A stretch of DNA of 64,000 nucleotides from Paraburkholderia ginsengisoli NBRC 100965 (GCF_000739735.1 NZ_BBJF01000006.1:1-64000); one strand, 5' to 3'; positions 18,886 through 28,082 are shown, numbered from the stretch's first letter. Program-made: numbers and translations. The notes: a model not told the origin generated them from the letters alone.

Positions 18886-19860
18886 CTACGTCGATCGCGG
18901 CGACCCGCAAATGGTGCGCTCGTAAAGCGCCAGCATGCCGGCCACGTCCACGCCGATGCAAACCTCGCACGCCGGGCGGCCGTCCCAGTCCGGCGCGGGC
19001 ACGGGCAAGGTCGCCGGCTTCTGGATGGTTTGGCCCACCGCGATGCCTTCGGTCAGCACGCGCACGGGACCGCTGCGCGTCGTATAAAGCTGCGGGGCCA
19101 GCAGATAGGCCACCGCCGACGAATCATGCACGTAGATGCCCTTCAATTGCGCGCTCTGCTCGTGAAACGCCTCGTAGTGCCGCGACACATCCCAGATGAA
19201 CTGCCCCGCCGCGCCGCCGCGCTCGCGCAGCGACGCCAGGTAGTCCTGGCTCATGATGGTGGGCTGCGTCACGTCGAGTCCGACGATCGCAACCGGCCAT
19301 GCCGCGCCGAGCACGATGTCGGCCGCGTCGGGGTCGCCGAGGATGTTCGCCTCCGCCGCGGGCGTCACGTTGCCGAGCACGCCGTCGATGCCGAACGCGC
19401 CGCCCATGATCACCGCCTGCTTGACGAGCGACGCGATCAGCGGATCGTCGGCGAGCGCCAACGCGAGGTTCGTCAACGGCCCCACCGCGAGCAGCGTGAC
19501 TTCGCCGGGATGCGCGCGCACCGTGTCGATGATGAAGCGATGCGCGGGCCGCGCGTCGAGCGGCGCCGCGACGGCGGCGTCGAACGCGAGGTTGCCGAGT
19601 CCGTTGTCGCCGTGAATGCGCGCGAGCGGCTCGGGCGCCACGCGCCTGAGCGGCGCCGCCGCGCCCTGTGCGACCGGCACTCCGGCGGCGAAGCGTCCCG
19701 CGAGAAAGCGCGCGTTGCGGGTCGTCGTGTCGATCGTCGCGTTGCCGAAGACGCTCGTCAGACCGAGCAGTTCGATATCCGGATGCAGCGCCTGGAAGAC
19801 GAGCGCCATTGCATCGTCGACGCCCGGGTCGGTGTCGTAGATGACCTTGTGCTTGCTCAT
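18886..19860 (-). CDS. Inosine-uridine-type nucleoside hydrolase
   Basis: Nucleoside N-ribohydrolase of 324 residues. The N-terminal calcium/ribose-binding signature VIYDTDPGVDDAMALV is intact, as are the later HGDNGLGNL and VGPLTNLALAL segments. It cleaves purine or pyrimidine ribonucleosides to base and ribose. Its start codon overlaps the stop of the upstream cytidine deaminase (ATGA, 19857-19860), so the two are translationally coupled. Together they would turn cytidine into uridine and then uracil plus ribose. An open frame runs through to 20418, but that part is the cdd gene in another frame. Confidence 0.92.
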   Translation of the reverse strand: MSKHKVIYDTDPGVDDAMALVFQALHPDIELLGLTSVFGNATIDTTTRNARFLAGRFAAGVPVAQGAAAPLRRVAPEPLARIHGDNGLGNLAFDAAVAAPLDARPAHRFIIDTVRAHPGEVTLLAVGPLTNLALALADDPLIASLVKQAVIMGGAFGIDGVLGNVTPAAEANILGDPDAADIVLGAAWPVAIVGLDVTQPTIMSQDYLASLRERGGAAGQFIWDVSRHYEAFHEQSAQLKGIYVHDSSAVAYLLAPQLYTTRSGPVRVLTEGIAVGQTIQKPATLPVPAPDWDGRPACEVCIGVDVAGMLALYERTICGSPRST

Positions 19861-20246
19861 AGATAGAACGCGTCCGGCAGTTGTTCGCGCGCGGTGGTGT
19901 CGCGCGTGGCGCCGCGCAAGTTCCCGAGGCGGATCGGCAAGTCGGGGCCGCCCAGTTCGACGATCACCTGGCGGCACGCGCCGCACGGCGCGATCGGGCC
20001 GTCGGTGTCGCCGATCACGGCGAGCGCGGCAAACTGGTCGCGCCGATAGCCGGCGGCGACAGCGCTGAAAAACGCGGTACGTTCCGCGCAATTGCACAAA
20101 CCATAAGCGGCGTTCTCGACGTTGCAGCCGTCGAACACCTGGCCGTCGCGCGTCAGAAGCGCGGCGCCGACCTTGAATTTCGAATAAGGCGCGTAGGCCT
20201 TTTCCCGCGCGACGCTCGCGCGTTCCAGTAGTTGTTCCATGTTCAT
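19857..20246 (-). CDS. cdd: Cytidine deaminase, small tetrameric type
   Basis: Protein of 129 residues that deaminates cytidine/deoxycytidine to uridine/deoxyuridine. Zinc ligands are the Cys of LCNCAERTA (with the catalytic Glu) and the two Cys of PCGACRQV, the pattern of the homotetrameric class. FKVGAALLTRDGQVFDGCNVE is the substrate-binding part. The ATG at 20246 follows GAGG at a normal distance; a frame open to 20414 is unsupported. It overlaps the nucleoside hydrolase start by four bases. Confidence 0.95.
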   Translation of the reverse strand: MNMEQLLERASVAREKAYAPYSKFKVGAALLTRDGQVFDGCNVENAAYGLCNCAERTAFFSAVAAGYRRDQFAALAVIGDTDGPIAPCGACRQVIVELGGPDLPIRLGNLRGATRDTTAREQLPDAFYL

Positions 20247-20442
20247 GCGGCGATCCTCGATTCGGCGGGCCGTGATGCGCGACTTCGGCTCGGTGCTGAA
20301 AGCCGTACGGCGCGAGCGACAGGATAGCAATGGTACGCTGAACGAGGGAGCGCGGACCAGTCGCACCTGCGTTCGCGCCCCTCCCCACCTGACCTGACGA
20401 ATGCGCCGCCGCACACAACCGGGCGCCGCATCGCCGCCGAAC

Positions 20443-21630
20443 TTACAGCACTTCCAACGCCAACGCGATCCCCTGTCCCCCGCCGATGCACAGCGTAACG
20501 ATGCCGCGCTTGAGTCCGTCGCGCCGCATCGAATGAACGAGGCGCGTGGTCAGCACCGCGCCGGTTGCGCCGATCGGATGACCGTGCGCGATCGCGCCGC
20601 CTTGCACATTGATCAGTTCGTCCGCGATACCGAGCCGGCGCGCGACCGCGATCGGCACCGCCGCGAATGCCTCGTTGATTTCGAAGCGCTCGACGTCGAC
20701 GAGTTGCCAACCCGCGCGCGCCAACGCGAGTTGCACGGCCGGCACCGGACCGAGACCGAACAGGCCCGGCTCGACCGCCGCCACGCCATAAGCGACGAGT
20801 CGCGCGAACGGCTCGATACCGCGCGCTTCGACGAAGCCGCGCTCGGCCACCAGCATCGCGGCCGCGCCGCTGTTCAATCCGGGCGCGTTGCCCGCCGTAA
20901 TCGTGCCGTCTGGACGAAAGGCCGGACGCAATCTCGCGAGCGTTTCCACCGTCGTATCCGGGCGCGGTTGTTCGTCGCGCGTAAACTGCTGCGGACCTTT
21001 GCGTGCGGGCAGGTCCACCGCCACCAGTTCAGCGTCGAAGTCGCCGCGCGCCTGCGCGTCGGCAAAGCGCTGTTGCGAACGGGCGGCCCAACGGTCCTGA
21101 GCTTCGCGTGTGATATCGAACTGGCTCACGAGGTCTTCAGTGTGCCAGCCGGAATGCTCGCCGGAAAACGCGTCGTTCAGGCCGTCGCGCAACAGGCTGT
21201 CGTGAATCTGCGCGTTGCCCATCCGATAACCCCAGCGGCCGCCGTCGAGCAGATACGGTGCGCGGTCCATGTTCTCCATGCCACCCGCGACGGCGGCGTC
21301 ACCCAGGCCCAACCAGATCTCCTGCGCCGCCGACGCGATGGCCTGAGCGCCCGAGCCGCACACGCGATTGACCGTCAACGCGGGCACCGTCACCGGCACG
21401 CCGCCGCCGATCGACGCCTGGCGCGCCGGGTTCATTTTATTGCCGGCCTGGATCACATTGCCCATCACGACCGACGCCAACGCGCCCGCTTCGAGACCGC
21501 TGCGCCGCAGCGTCTCGCGCACGGCGAGCGCGCCGAGGTCGGTTGCGCTCACGTCCTTCAACGATCCGCCGAATGCGCCAATCGGCGTTCTCACCGGATT
21601 GCAGATCACTACTTCTCGGGTACTCGACAT
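20443..21630 (-). CDS. Acetyl-CoA acetyltransferase / beta-ketothiolase
   Basis: Thiolase of 395 residues that condenses or cleaves acyl-CoAs. The acyl-enzyme Cys is in TVNRVCGSGAQAI, the His in GGAIAHGHPIGATGA, and the second Cys in CIGGGQGIA, so the catalytic set is complete. Motif NEAFAAVPIAVARRLG is present. It could serve PHB synthesis, ketone-body or fatty-acid metabolism; the neighbours do not decide. It is 81 bp downstream of the efflux outer-membrane gene and co-directional, with GGAGAG before the ATG. It probably has its own promoter. Confidence 0.93.
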   Translation of the reverse strand: MSSTREVVICNPVRTPIGAFGGSLKDVSATDLGALAVRETLRRSGLEAGALASVVMGNVIQAGNKMNPARQASIGGGVPVTVPALTVNRVCGSGAQAIASAAQEIWLGLGDAAVAGGMENMDRAPYLLDGGRWGYRMGNAQIHDSLLRDGLNDAFSGEHSGWHTEDLVSQFDITREAQDRWAARSQQRFADAQARGDFDAELVAVDLPARKGPQQFTRDEQPRPDTTVETLARLRPAFRPDGTITAGNAPGLNSGAAAMLVAERGFVEARGIEPFARLVAYGVAAVEPGLFGLGPVPAVQLALARAGWQLVDVERFEINEAFAAVPIAVARRLGIADELINVQGGAIAHGHPIGATGAVLTTRLVHSMRRDGLKRGIVTLCIGGGQGIALALEVL

Positions 21631-21711
21631 GGTTTCTCTCCAGTTGGATCAGTACTGCGCCTGCTCGCGCACTTCATTGGCCGCCGTCGCGACATGGGTC
21701 ACCGCCGCGAA

Positions 21712-23151
21712 TCAGCGTTTCGCCGCTACCGCCGCCACCGCCTCGCCCGGCGCCGCATCCCACCCGCCACCGAGCGAGCGGTACAACGCAACCGCCGAAA
21801 GCGCATGCTCGCGCCTCGCCTGGTTCAGCGAATCCGCGTCGCGCAGATACGCCTCCTGCGCCGCGAGCACGTCGAGAAAACTCGACGCGCCGCCCTTGTA
21901 CAGTTCGGTCGACAAACGCAGCGCCTGGTTCGACGCATCCAGCGCGCCGCCGAGCCGTTGCACCTGCACCGCGCCGCTCACCAGATCGCTGCGGTTGTCC
22001 TCGATTTCCTTCAGCGCCTGCAGCATGATCTGCTGCAAACCGAGTTGCGACTCACGCATGCGGCTCTCGCTCGCGTCGATGTTCGCGGTGATGCGACCCG
22101 CGTTGAAGATCGGGCTCGTTGCGTTCAACGCCGCGCTGAAGAGGTTGTCGGTGAGTGTCGGCAAGCCGAGGTACGACGAAGCGAGCAACCCGTTGGCGAG
22201 GTTGATCCTGAACTGCGGATAGCGCTGCGCTTTCGACACGCCCACTTCGGCCGCGCGCTGTTCGACCAGCGCATACGCGTTGCGCACGTCGGGCCGCTGC
22301 AACAGCGCGTCGGACGGCAGCATCTGCGGCGCGCTTTGCGCGGGCACTGGAATCTCGCGCGCGTCGGCGAGCAGCAAACTGTCCACGCTCTCCGGCGTGC
22401 GCCCCGAATACACCGCGATCAAACTCAATTGATGCTGCACGTTGGACTGCATGCGCGGAATCTGCGACTGCAAATCCTGCAGCTGATTTTGCGCACGCGC
22501 GACGTCGAGTTGCGACGACAGCCCGTAATGCAACCGCTGCTGCGTGAGCTTCAGCGCGCGAGCGCGAATCTGCTCGTTGTCGTTGAGAATCTGCAATTGC
22601 GCCTGCGCCCAGCGCAGATCGATATACGCGGCCGCCGTGTTCGCCGCGAGCGCGAGCCGCACCTGATTCAACGCCGTCTCGCGTCCCGACACCTGCGCCT
22701 GCGCGGCCAGCACCGCGAGACGTTCGCCGCCGAACACGTCGGGCGTCCAGCTCGCCGTCAGGCCGATGCCGGCCTGACGCACGTAACCGAGTGGCGGCGG
22801 CGTGTTCTGCCGCGTATCCGATGCGGTTGCGTTGGCGTTCAATTCGGGCAGCAAGGCCGCGCGATTCTGCTTCACCAGATCCTGCGCCTGCTTCACGCGC
22901 TCGACGGCCGCCTGCACGTCGAGGTTGCCGGTCAGCACCGACTCCACCAGTTGGTGCATCACAGGGTCGCCGAATTGCGACCACCACGCGTCGGCGCTGA
23001 CGTTGTCTTGCGGGGCATCGACACTCCACGCAGCCGGCGCAACGGTCTTGACCGTCTGCGGCAAATCCGCGTGCGTGGCCGGTTGCACCGCGCACGCCGC
23101 GAGCGTCAGCAACGCCGCGCTCGCCAGTGCTTTGATTACGATCGGCTTCAT
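21712..23151 (-). CDS. Outer-membrane factor of a tripartite efflux pump (NodT/OprM type)
   Basis: TolC-like outer-membrane lipoprotein of 479 residues. The signal peptide ends in a lipobox (LLTLAACAVQP, Cys20). A conserved WWSQFGDPVMHQLVESVL follows, and then two repeated long helical/beta halves typical of outer-membrane factors (the second half has ALNATSPIFNAGRI). A GAGGA precedes the ATG. It is the last gene of the emrA-emrB-outer-membrane-factor operon (10 bp after emrB), so the whole tripartite export channel is encoded together. Confidence 0.93.
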   Translation of the reverse strand: MKPIVIKALASAALLTLAACAVQPATHADLPQTVKTVAPAAWSVDAPQDNVSADAWWSQFGDPVMHQLVESVLTGNLDVQAAVERVKQAQDLVKQNRAALLPELNANATASDTRQNTPPPLGYVRQAGIGLTASWTPDVFGGERLAVLAAQAQVSGRETALNQVRLALAANTAAAYIDLRWAQAQLQILNDNEQIRARALKLTQQRLHYGLSSQLDVARAQNQLQDLQSQIPRMQSNVQHQLSLIAVYSGRTPESVDSLLLADAREIPVPAQSAPQMLPSDALLQRPDVRNAYALVEQRAAEVGVSKAQRYPQFRINLANGLLASSYLGLPTLTDNLFSAALNATSPIFNAGRITANIDASESRMRESQLGLQQIMLQALKEIEDNRSDLVSGAVQVQRLGGALDASNQALRLSTELYKGGASSFLDVLAAQEAYLRDADSLNQARREHALSAVALYRSLGGGWDAAPGEAVAAVAAKR

Positions 23152-23161
23152 GTTGAATTCC

Positions 23162-24733
23162 TCAATGGGCCTCGGGCGGCGGCGCGGTGTTGCCGAACGG
23201 GCGCGAGAACAGCACGCTCAGCAGACCAACCACGAAACAGAGCGACACGGCGAGAAACGCGTCGGAGAAAGTGAGCACGAGCGCTTCGCGCAGCAGCACG
23301 TCGTGCAATTGATCGAGTCCCGCGTGCGCCGCGTTCAGCACATTGCCGCCGAGCGCCGCGAAGTAATCCGCCTGCTTCTGCAGGATCGATTCGACGACGG
23401 GGCGGCCCGCGCTCAGGTGCTCGTCGAGTCGCTCGTAATGAAAGTTCAAACGATCGTTGAGCATCGTGCTGCTCACCGCAATGCCGATCGCGCCGCCGAG
23501 ATTGCGCATCAGGTTGAAGAGGCCGCTCGCGGAGCGAAGCCGCGACGGCGGCAACGCCCCCAGCGCCATCGTGACGATAGGCGGAATGCAGAATTGCTGG
23601 CCGATACCGCGCAGCGCCTGCGGAATCAACAACTGCTGCCAACCCCACTGACTCGTCAACGGCACATACAGATAACAGCCGATACCGAACAGCGCGAGGC
23701 CGAACACCATCAGCAGACGCATATCGACGACACGCGCGAGCGTCGAATACGCGGCCAACGCGAGCAATTGAAAGCAGCCGACCGACAGCAACGCGAGGCC
23801 GATCTGCAACGAATCGAAGCCGCGCACGCGCGCAAGAAACACCGGCGTGAGAAACACCGTGCAGAAGATCCCGATCCCGGTAATGAACGACAGCAAACTG
23901 CCGATCCCGAAGTTGCGCACCGCAAGCGCGCGCAAATCGACGATCGGCTCTTTCGCGGTGAACGCGTGCACAAGGAAAAGAAAGCCGCAGACCGCCGACA
24001 CCCATGCGCACAAGACAATCACGTCGTCGCCGAACCAGTTCTTGCGCGGGCCTTCTTCGAGCACGTATTCGAGGCAGCCGAGAAAGCCCGACATCAGCAG
24101 AATGCCGAGGTAGTCGCCTTTTTTCAGCAGCGGGAGATCGACCTTGTCGATGTGAACGTACTTCGGCACCATCACCGTGACGGCGATGCCCGGCACCAGG
24201 TTCAGATAGAACAGCCAGTGCCACGACCATTGCGACGTGATCCAGCCGCCGATCACCGGACCGATGGTCGGCGCAAGCGACGCCAGCGCGCCGATCGTGG
24301 TGGACGCGATCAGCCGCTGCTTGCCGGGAAACAGCACGAACGCGGTGGTAAAGACGGTCGGAATCATCGCGGCGCCGAGCGCGCCCTGCAAACCGCGAAA
24401 CAGAATCATCGAGTTGATGTCCCACGCGAGTCCGCACAGCATGCTGGTGACCGTGAAACCGAATGCCGAGAACGTGAAGAGCCAGCGCGTCGAGAACACA
24501 CGCGTGAGCCAGCCCGACATCGGAATCACGATGATCTCGGCGATCAGATACGAGGTCTGCACCCACGAGAGTTCGTCCTGGCTCGCGGACAGGCCGCCGC
24601 CAATGTCACGCAGCGACGACGCGACGATCTGGATATCGAGCGTCGCCATGAAAAAGCCGACGCACATCAGCGCGAACGCGAAGACCTTGGTGCGGGTCGG
24701 CTGGTCGGCGGGATTGTCGAGGACTTGAGTCAT
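23162..24733 (-). CDS. DHA2-family MFS drug/H+ antiporter, EmrB-like
   Basis: Inner-membrane antiporter of 523 residues with 14 predicted helices. The DHA2 signature is seen at the N-terminus (FFMATLDIQIVASSLRDIGG, QDELSWVQTSYLIAEIIVIP) and as motif C (APTIGPVIGGWI). EmrB-type proteins export hydrophobic compounds with an adaptor and an outer-membrane factor. It lies 7 bp after the adaptor gene and 10 bp before the outer-membrane gene. The substrate is unknown. The linked MarR genes suggest induction by a phenolic or other small aromatic molecule. Confidence 0.94.
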   Translation of the reverse strand: MTQVLDNPADQPTRTKVFAFALMCVGFFMATLDIQIVASSLRDIGGGLSASQDELSWVQTSYLIAEIIVIPMSGWLTRVFSTRWLFTFSAFGFTVTSMLCGLAWDINSMILFRGLQGALGAAMIPTVFTTAFVLFPGKQRLIASTTIGALASLAPTIGPVIGGWITSQWSWHWLFYLNLVPGIAVTVMVPKYVHIDKVDLPLLKKGDYLGILLMSGFLGCLEYVLEEGPRKNWFGDDVIVLCAWVSAVCGFLFLVHAFTAKEPIVDLRALAVRNFGIGSLLSFITGIGIFCTVFLTPVFLARVRGFDSLQIGLALLSVGCFQLLALAAYSTLARVVDMRLLMVFGLALFGIGCYLYVPLTSQWGWQQLLIPQALRGIGQQFCIPPIVTMALGALPPSRLRSASGLFNLMRNLGGAIGIAVSSTMLNDRLNFHYERLDEHLSAGRPVVESILQKQADYFAALGGNVLNAAHAGLDQLHDVLLREALVLTFSDAFLAVSLCFVVGLLSVLFSRPFGNTAPPPEAH

Positions 24734-24740
24734 GATCGGC

Positions 24741-25841
24741 TCATCCGTGCGCCGGCGCGCGGTCGGCGTCGAGATGCACCTTCACGGTTGCCGAGAGACC
24801 GGGACGCAGCACGCCCTGCATGTCCTTCGGCACGTCGAGGCGTACGCGTACCGGCACGCGCTGCACGATCTTCGTGAAGTTGCCGGTAGCGTTTTCCGCC
24901 GGCAGCACGCTGAAGGTCGCGCCGGTCGCCGGCGCAAGGCTCTCCACCACGCCGTGGATCCGCTTGCTCGACGCGTCGAGATCGACGTCCACGCTGTCGC
25001 CGACTTGCATCTTCTTCAACTGGTCTTCCTTGAAATTCGCGTCGATCCACAGGCCGGTCGACGGCACCACCGTCAGCAGCGACACGCCAGTGTTGGCGAG
25101 CAGCCCGACACGCGCGGTGCGATTGCCGACGTAGCCGTCGATCGGCGCGCGAATCGTCGTGTACTCGACGTTCAAAGCCGCGACGCGCTGCGCCGCCTGC
25201 GCGGTGGCGATGCGCGCCTCGGCGTCGCCGATCTGCGCGTCGAGCACGGCGATCTGCCGTTGCGCGGCGATCAGCGCCGCGCTGCTGCGATCCACCGCCG
25301 CGTGCGCTTTGGTCAGATCGGCATCGGCACGCTCCACCACCTGGCTCGACACCGCGTCGTCCTTCACCAGTTCGCGGTAGCGCGTCTGGTCGGCGGCGCT
25401 GCGCGTCAACTCGGCGCCGGACGCGCGAACCTCGGCCGCCTGTTCGTTGATAGTGGCAAGCTGCAACGATTTCTTCGCCTGCAACTCGGTGACTGCCGCT
25501 TGCGCGCGCTGCACTTCCGCGCTGGCCTGCGCGAGACGCGCGTCGTAATCGCGGGCGTCGAGCCGGATCAGCACCTGGTCCGCGTGAACGAACTGGTTGT
25601 CATGCACCAGCACATCGGTGACGAAGCCGTTCACCTTCGGCGCCATCACGGTAACGTCGCCGCCCACGTACGCATCGTCGGTCGTCTCGACGAAGCGGCC
25701 GACGAAGAACCAGTACGACGCGGCCAGCGCCAACGCGACGATCACGGTGAGAACCGCGAGCAGCATCCACGGAATGCGCCTGGCCGGTCTGGCGGTATGC
25801 GCCGCACTCGGCGGGGCGACAGTCGAAGGGGTTGTGGACAT
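24741..25841 (-). CDS. HlyD/EmrA-type membrane fusion adaptor
   Basis: Periplasmic adaptor of 366 residues with one N-terminal membrane anchor (MLLAVLTVIVALALAASYWFFVG). A lipoyl/barrel-sandwich half (DDAYVGGDVTVMAPKVNGFV), a long coiled-coil hairpin (residues ~100-190) and a beta-barrel (APIDGYVGNRTARVGLLANTGVS) follow. It bridges the EmrB-like pump and the outer-membrane factor encoded directly downstream. It is the first gene of the operon. A 12-bp palindrome lies 12-23 bp before the ATG and probably is the repressor site; the ribosome site is weak. Confidence 0.93.
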   Translation of the reverse strand: MSTTPSTVAPPSAAHTARPARRIPWMLLAVLTVIVALALAASYWFFVGRFVETTDDAYVGGDVTVMAPKVNGFVTDVLVHDNQFVHADQVLIRLDARDYDARLAQASAEVQRAQAAVTELQAKKSLQLATINEQAAEVRASGAELTRSAADQTRYRELVKDDAVSSQVVERADADLTKAHAAVDRSSAALIAAQRQIAVLDAQIGDAEARIATAQAAQRVAALNVEYTTIRAPIDGYVGNRTARVGLLANTGVSLLTVVPSTGLWIDANFKEDQLKKMQVGDSVDVDLDASSKRIHGVVESLAPATGATFSVLPAENATGNFTKIVQRVPVRVRLDVPKDMQGVLRPGLSATVKVHLDADRAPAHG

Positions 25842-25852
25842 GATGTCGATAT

Positions 25853-25864
25853 GTGCGTATGCAC
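25853..25864. promoter_or_regulatory. Candidate MarR operator, site 1 (efflux operon)
   Basis: GTGCGTATGCAC fits the palindrome GTGC-R-TA-Y-GCAC (the reverse strand reads GTGCATACGCAC). It lies immediately upstream of the emrA-like start codon. The same element precedes both MarR genes. Confidence 0.65.
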
Positions 25865-25922
25865 TCGTTACGTTGAAAAAAATGGCGCAGTGCGCCGGCC
25901 TTCGTCGCCGCTGAGCGCGGCT

Positions 25923-26345
25923 TTAGATCGATTCCCGTGTAATGGCGAACAGTTCGCCGCGCAACGCGGCGGCGCGCTGCTCGCCGAAGCGATGTTCGAA
26001 TTCGGCTTGCGCCGCATACCAATGCTCACGTCCGGCGCTCAGCCGTTCTTCACCGGCGGCCGTGAGCACAATCGTCAGCGCCCGCGCGTCGGCGCCGAGC
26101 GCCTCGCTCGATATCAGGCCATGACGGCGCAACGGCTGGATCATGCGGACCAGCGTGGTGCGCTGCATGCGCATGACTTCGGCCATCTGCTTCATCGTCA
26201 TCGGGCCGGTGCGTTTGAGGCGGCCCAGCAGCGAAAACTGCGTGATGGTCAGGCCGACGTTCGCCAGATGCCGGTCGTAGATCTGCGACACGTAGCGCGC
26301 GGCCTGGCGGATCGCAAAGCAGTCGTCGTCGAATAGCCCTTCCAT
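25923..26345 (-). CDS. MarR-family transcriptional regulator 1
   Basis: Winged-helix regulator of 140 residues. The DNA-recognition core is TMKQMAEVMRMQRTTLVRMIQPLRRHGLI, and the C-terminal dimerisation helix is HRFGEQRAAALRGELFAI. It is clearly paralogous to the next gene upstream (shared CFA-RQAAR, QIY-RHL and RTTLVR segments and equal length). It sits 81 bp upstream of, and co-directional with, the efflux operon, so repression of that operon is the natural hypothesis. The ATG at 26345 follows GGAGG; an earlier ATG at 26393 lies inside the palindrome at 26382-26393 and is unlikely. Confidence 0.9.
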   Translation of the reverse strand: MEGLFDDDCFAIRQAARYVSQIYDRHLANVGLTITQFSLLGRLKRTGPMTMKQMAEVMRMQRTTLVRMIQPLRRHGLISSEALGADARALTIVLTAAGEERLSAGREHWYAAQAEFEHRFGEQRAAALRGELFAITRESI

Positions 26346-26381
26346 TGCTGCGTGTCCTCCGCCGTACGTCCATATTCGTGA

Positions 26382-26393
26382 GTGCGTATGCAC
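26382..26393. promoter_or_regulatory. Candidate MarR operator, site 2 (marR gene 1)
   Basis: GTGCGTATGCAC, identical to site 1, is centred ~42 bp before the start codon of MarR gene 1. A flanking ACATACGAACGTACG at 26394-26408 contains related half-sites. Confidence 0.65.
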
Positions 26394-26438
26394 ACATACG
26401 AACGTACGATGCCCGCCGAAACAAGCGCGAGTGTCTGA

Positions 26439-26861
26439 TTAACCGGTGATAGTGAACAACTCGGCGCGCAGCGTTTTAGCGCGTTCCTTGCCGAACTTCT
26501 GTTCGAACTCGTCCTGCGCGGCGCGCCATGCGATGGCGGCCTGATCGAAAGTCTTCTCGCCCTGCTCGGTCAGACTGAACAGAAAGGTGCGACCGTCATG
26601 TTCCGCCGACTCCGCCACCACCAGGCCGTCCCGCTGCAAAGGCTTCATTGCGCGGACCAGCGTGGTGCGTTCCATCACCATCGCGTCGGCGAGGTCCGCC
26701 ATCGGCAGACCCGGCGTGCGGGCAAGCTTGGCGAGAATGGTAAATTGAGCAGCAGTCAGCCCGACCACGCCAAGATGGCGTTCGTAGATTTGCGTAATGT
26801 GCCGCGCCGCCTGGCGCAGCGCGAAGCAATTACATTCGTCGTAAGAGATTGGGTGGGTCAT
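26439..26861 (-). CDS. MarR-family transcriptional regulator 2
   Basis: Second MarR protein of 140 residues, paralogous to the neighbour (MarR gene 1). The core is MADLADAMVMERTTLVRAMKPLQRDGLV, and the C-terminal helix is KFGKERAKTLRAELFTITG. The wing sequence differs (ESAEHDGRTFLFSLTEQG), which leaves room for altered affinity while the recognition helix is almost the same. The ATG at 26861 is chosen because a palindromic operator directly precedes it; the frame continues to 26936. The gene probably came from a tandem duplication. Confidence 0.9.
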   Translation of the reverse strand: MTHPISYDECNCFALRQAARHITQIYERHLGVVGLTAAQFTILAKLARTPGLPMADLADAMVMERTTLVRAMKPLQRDGLVVAESAEHDGRTFLFSLTEQGEKTFDQAAIAWRAAQDEFEQKFGKERAKTLRAELFTITG

Positions 26862-26877
26862 GTGGGGCAGTCTATAT

Positions 26878-26889
26878 GTGCATACGCAC
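26878..26889. promoter_or_regulatory. Candidate MarR operator, site 3 (marR gene 2)
   Basis: GTGCATACGCAC, the reverse complement of sites 1 and 2, lies 17 bp upstream of the start codon of MarR gene 2. Confidence 0.65.
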
Positions 26890-27046
26890 AGAGTCAAGAA
26901 TATTTCGACTCTGGCCTCTGTCGGCGGGGCCAACACCCGTCCAATATACGAGTCCGCAGCAGCGGCTTAACGTTCAGCGAATGTTAAAATTCCGACTGCG
27001 GCACGCCGACCAGCCTCCTACGGTAATCACGGAAAGGAACGGAAAA

Positions 27047-27082
27047 CGGCTCGCTACACTAATCCGGCGAGCCGCCTTTTTT
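27047..27082. terminator. Bidirectional hairpin terminator downstream of hutG
   Basis: An 8-bp perfect stem (CGGCTCGC 27047-27054, GCGAGCCG 27067-27074) has a 12-base loop. On the minus strand it is followed by TTTT, after the hutG stop codon. On the plus strand it is followed by CC and six T residues, which is the better tail although no plus-strand gene is annotated before it. Confidence 0.7.
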
Positions 27083-27116
27083 CACCCGCGCGGTGCAGTG
27101 AGTGCGATAGCGTGAT

Positions 27117-28082
27117 TCAAAGCAGTCGATACGCCAGTCGCGCGGCCGCTCTCGCGGTGCGCTTGTCCTGATCGAGCGACGGGTTGTACTCCGCGATATC
27201 CGCGGCACGCAGCTTGCCCGAAGCCGCCACGCGCAGCACCATCGCTTCGACCACCGATAGCGGTACACCCAGCGCAGCGGGCGCAGACACGCCCGGCGCG
27301 ACGGCCGCCGGCAAGACGTCGAGATCGATCGTCAGATAGACGTCGTCCGCTGCGTCCAGCAACTGCTGAAGTTCGTTCAGCCGCTGCGGCAGTTGCGTCT
27401 CCTGCATATCGACGTCGAGCACGTAATGCACGCCGAGCCGTTCCGCATGCGCGAACAGCGAAGCCGTGTTGCCCAGATCGCTGATGCCGAAGCACGCATA
27501 GTTGAACGAGACCCCTCGTTGCGCACAGTCGAGCGCGATCTGATCGAACGGCGTGCCGGAATTCGCGGGACGCTTCTGGCGCAAATCGAAGTGAGCGTCG
27601 AAGTTGATGATCTGCAGCTTGCGCGATGCGAGTGGCGCGGCATTGTCGGCTTCACGCTGCTGATGCAGCCGCAAACCGCTATACGTTCCCCACGCGACTT
27701 CATGACCGCCGCCCAACACCAACGGCCGTCCACCGCTCGTCAACACTTCGCTAACCACGTCCGCCAGTTCCGTCTGCGCGCCTTCGAGGTCGCCGTCGTC
27801 GCACACCACGTCACCGGCATCAGCGAGCGCCGCCAGCGACGTTTTGGCCGGCAAGCCCGCCAGCACACGGCGCAACTCCCTGGGCGCATGCGCCGCGCCG
27901 ATCCGGCCTTGATTGCGGCGCACGCCTTCATCCGAGCCGAAGCCCACGATCACCGGCACATCGCGCTGCATCTGCGCCACGCTGCTGAACGCCATCATCT
28001 GATTGAAAACACGCCGCGTGTCGCCGGGCTCGCCGTCGTCGGAGCGGCCTGCCCACACCTTGTCATCGAAGGGAACTCTCAT
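27117..28082 (-). CDS. hutG: Formimidoylglutamase (arginase/agmatinase fold)
   Basis: Metallohydrolase of 321 residues that converts N-formimino-L-glutamate to glutamate plus formamide, a late step of histidine degradation. The N-terminus matches HutG ([24 protein letters not shown]). The di-manganese ligands are in [17 protein letters not shown] and TIDLDVLPA. No other hut genes are present in the window. Instead it overlaps by four bases with the end of an amino-acid ABC transporter operon. This suggests import of formiminoglutamate or histidine linked to its cleavage. Other ureohydrolase substrates are possible. Confidence 0.85.
   Translation of the reverse strand: MRVPFDDKVWAGRSDDGEPGDTRRVFNQMMAFSSVAQMQRDVPVIVGFGSDEGVRRNQGRIGAAHAPRELRRVLAGLPAKTSLAALADAGDVVCDDGDLEGAQTELADVVSEVLTSGGRPLVLGGGHEVAWGTYSGLRLHQQREADNAAPLASRKLQIINFDAHFDLRQKRPANSGTPFDQIALDCAQRGVSFNYACFGISDLGNTASLFAHAERLGVHYVLDVDMQETQLPQRLNELQQLLDAADDVYLTIDLDVLPAAVAPGVSAPAALGVPLSVVEAMVLRVAASGKLRAADIAEYNPSLDQDKRTARAAARLAYRLL

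Noticed and set aside
20401..23274. Very long plus-strand open frame (957 codons) opposite thiolase and the outer-membrane factor
   Set aside because: It is Arg/His/Ala-rich antisense sequence, produced by the codon bias of high-GC genes; the minus-strand proteins have clear families and motifs.
22802..24877. Plus-strand frame of 691 codons opposite emrB
   Set aside because: Composition dominated by Arg, Glu, Gln and His; it is the mirror of a 14-helix transporter and has no start signal.
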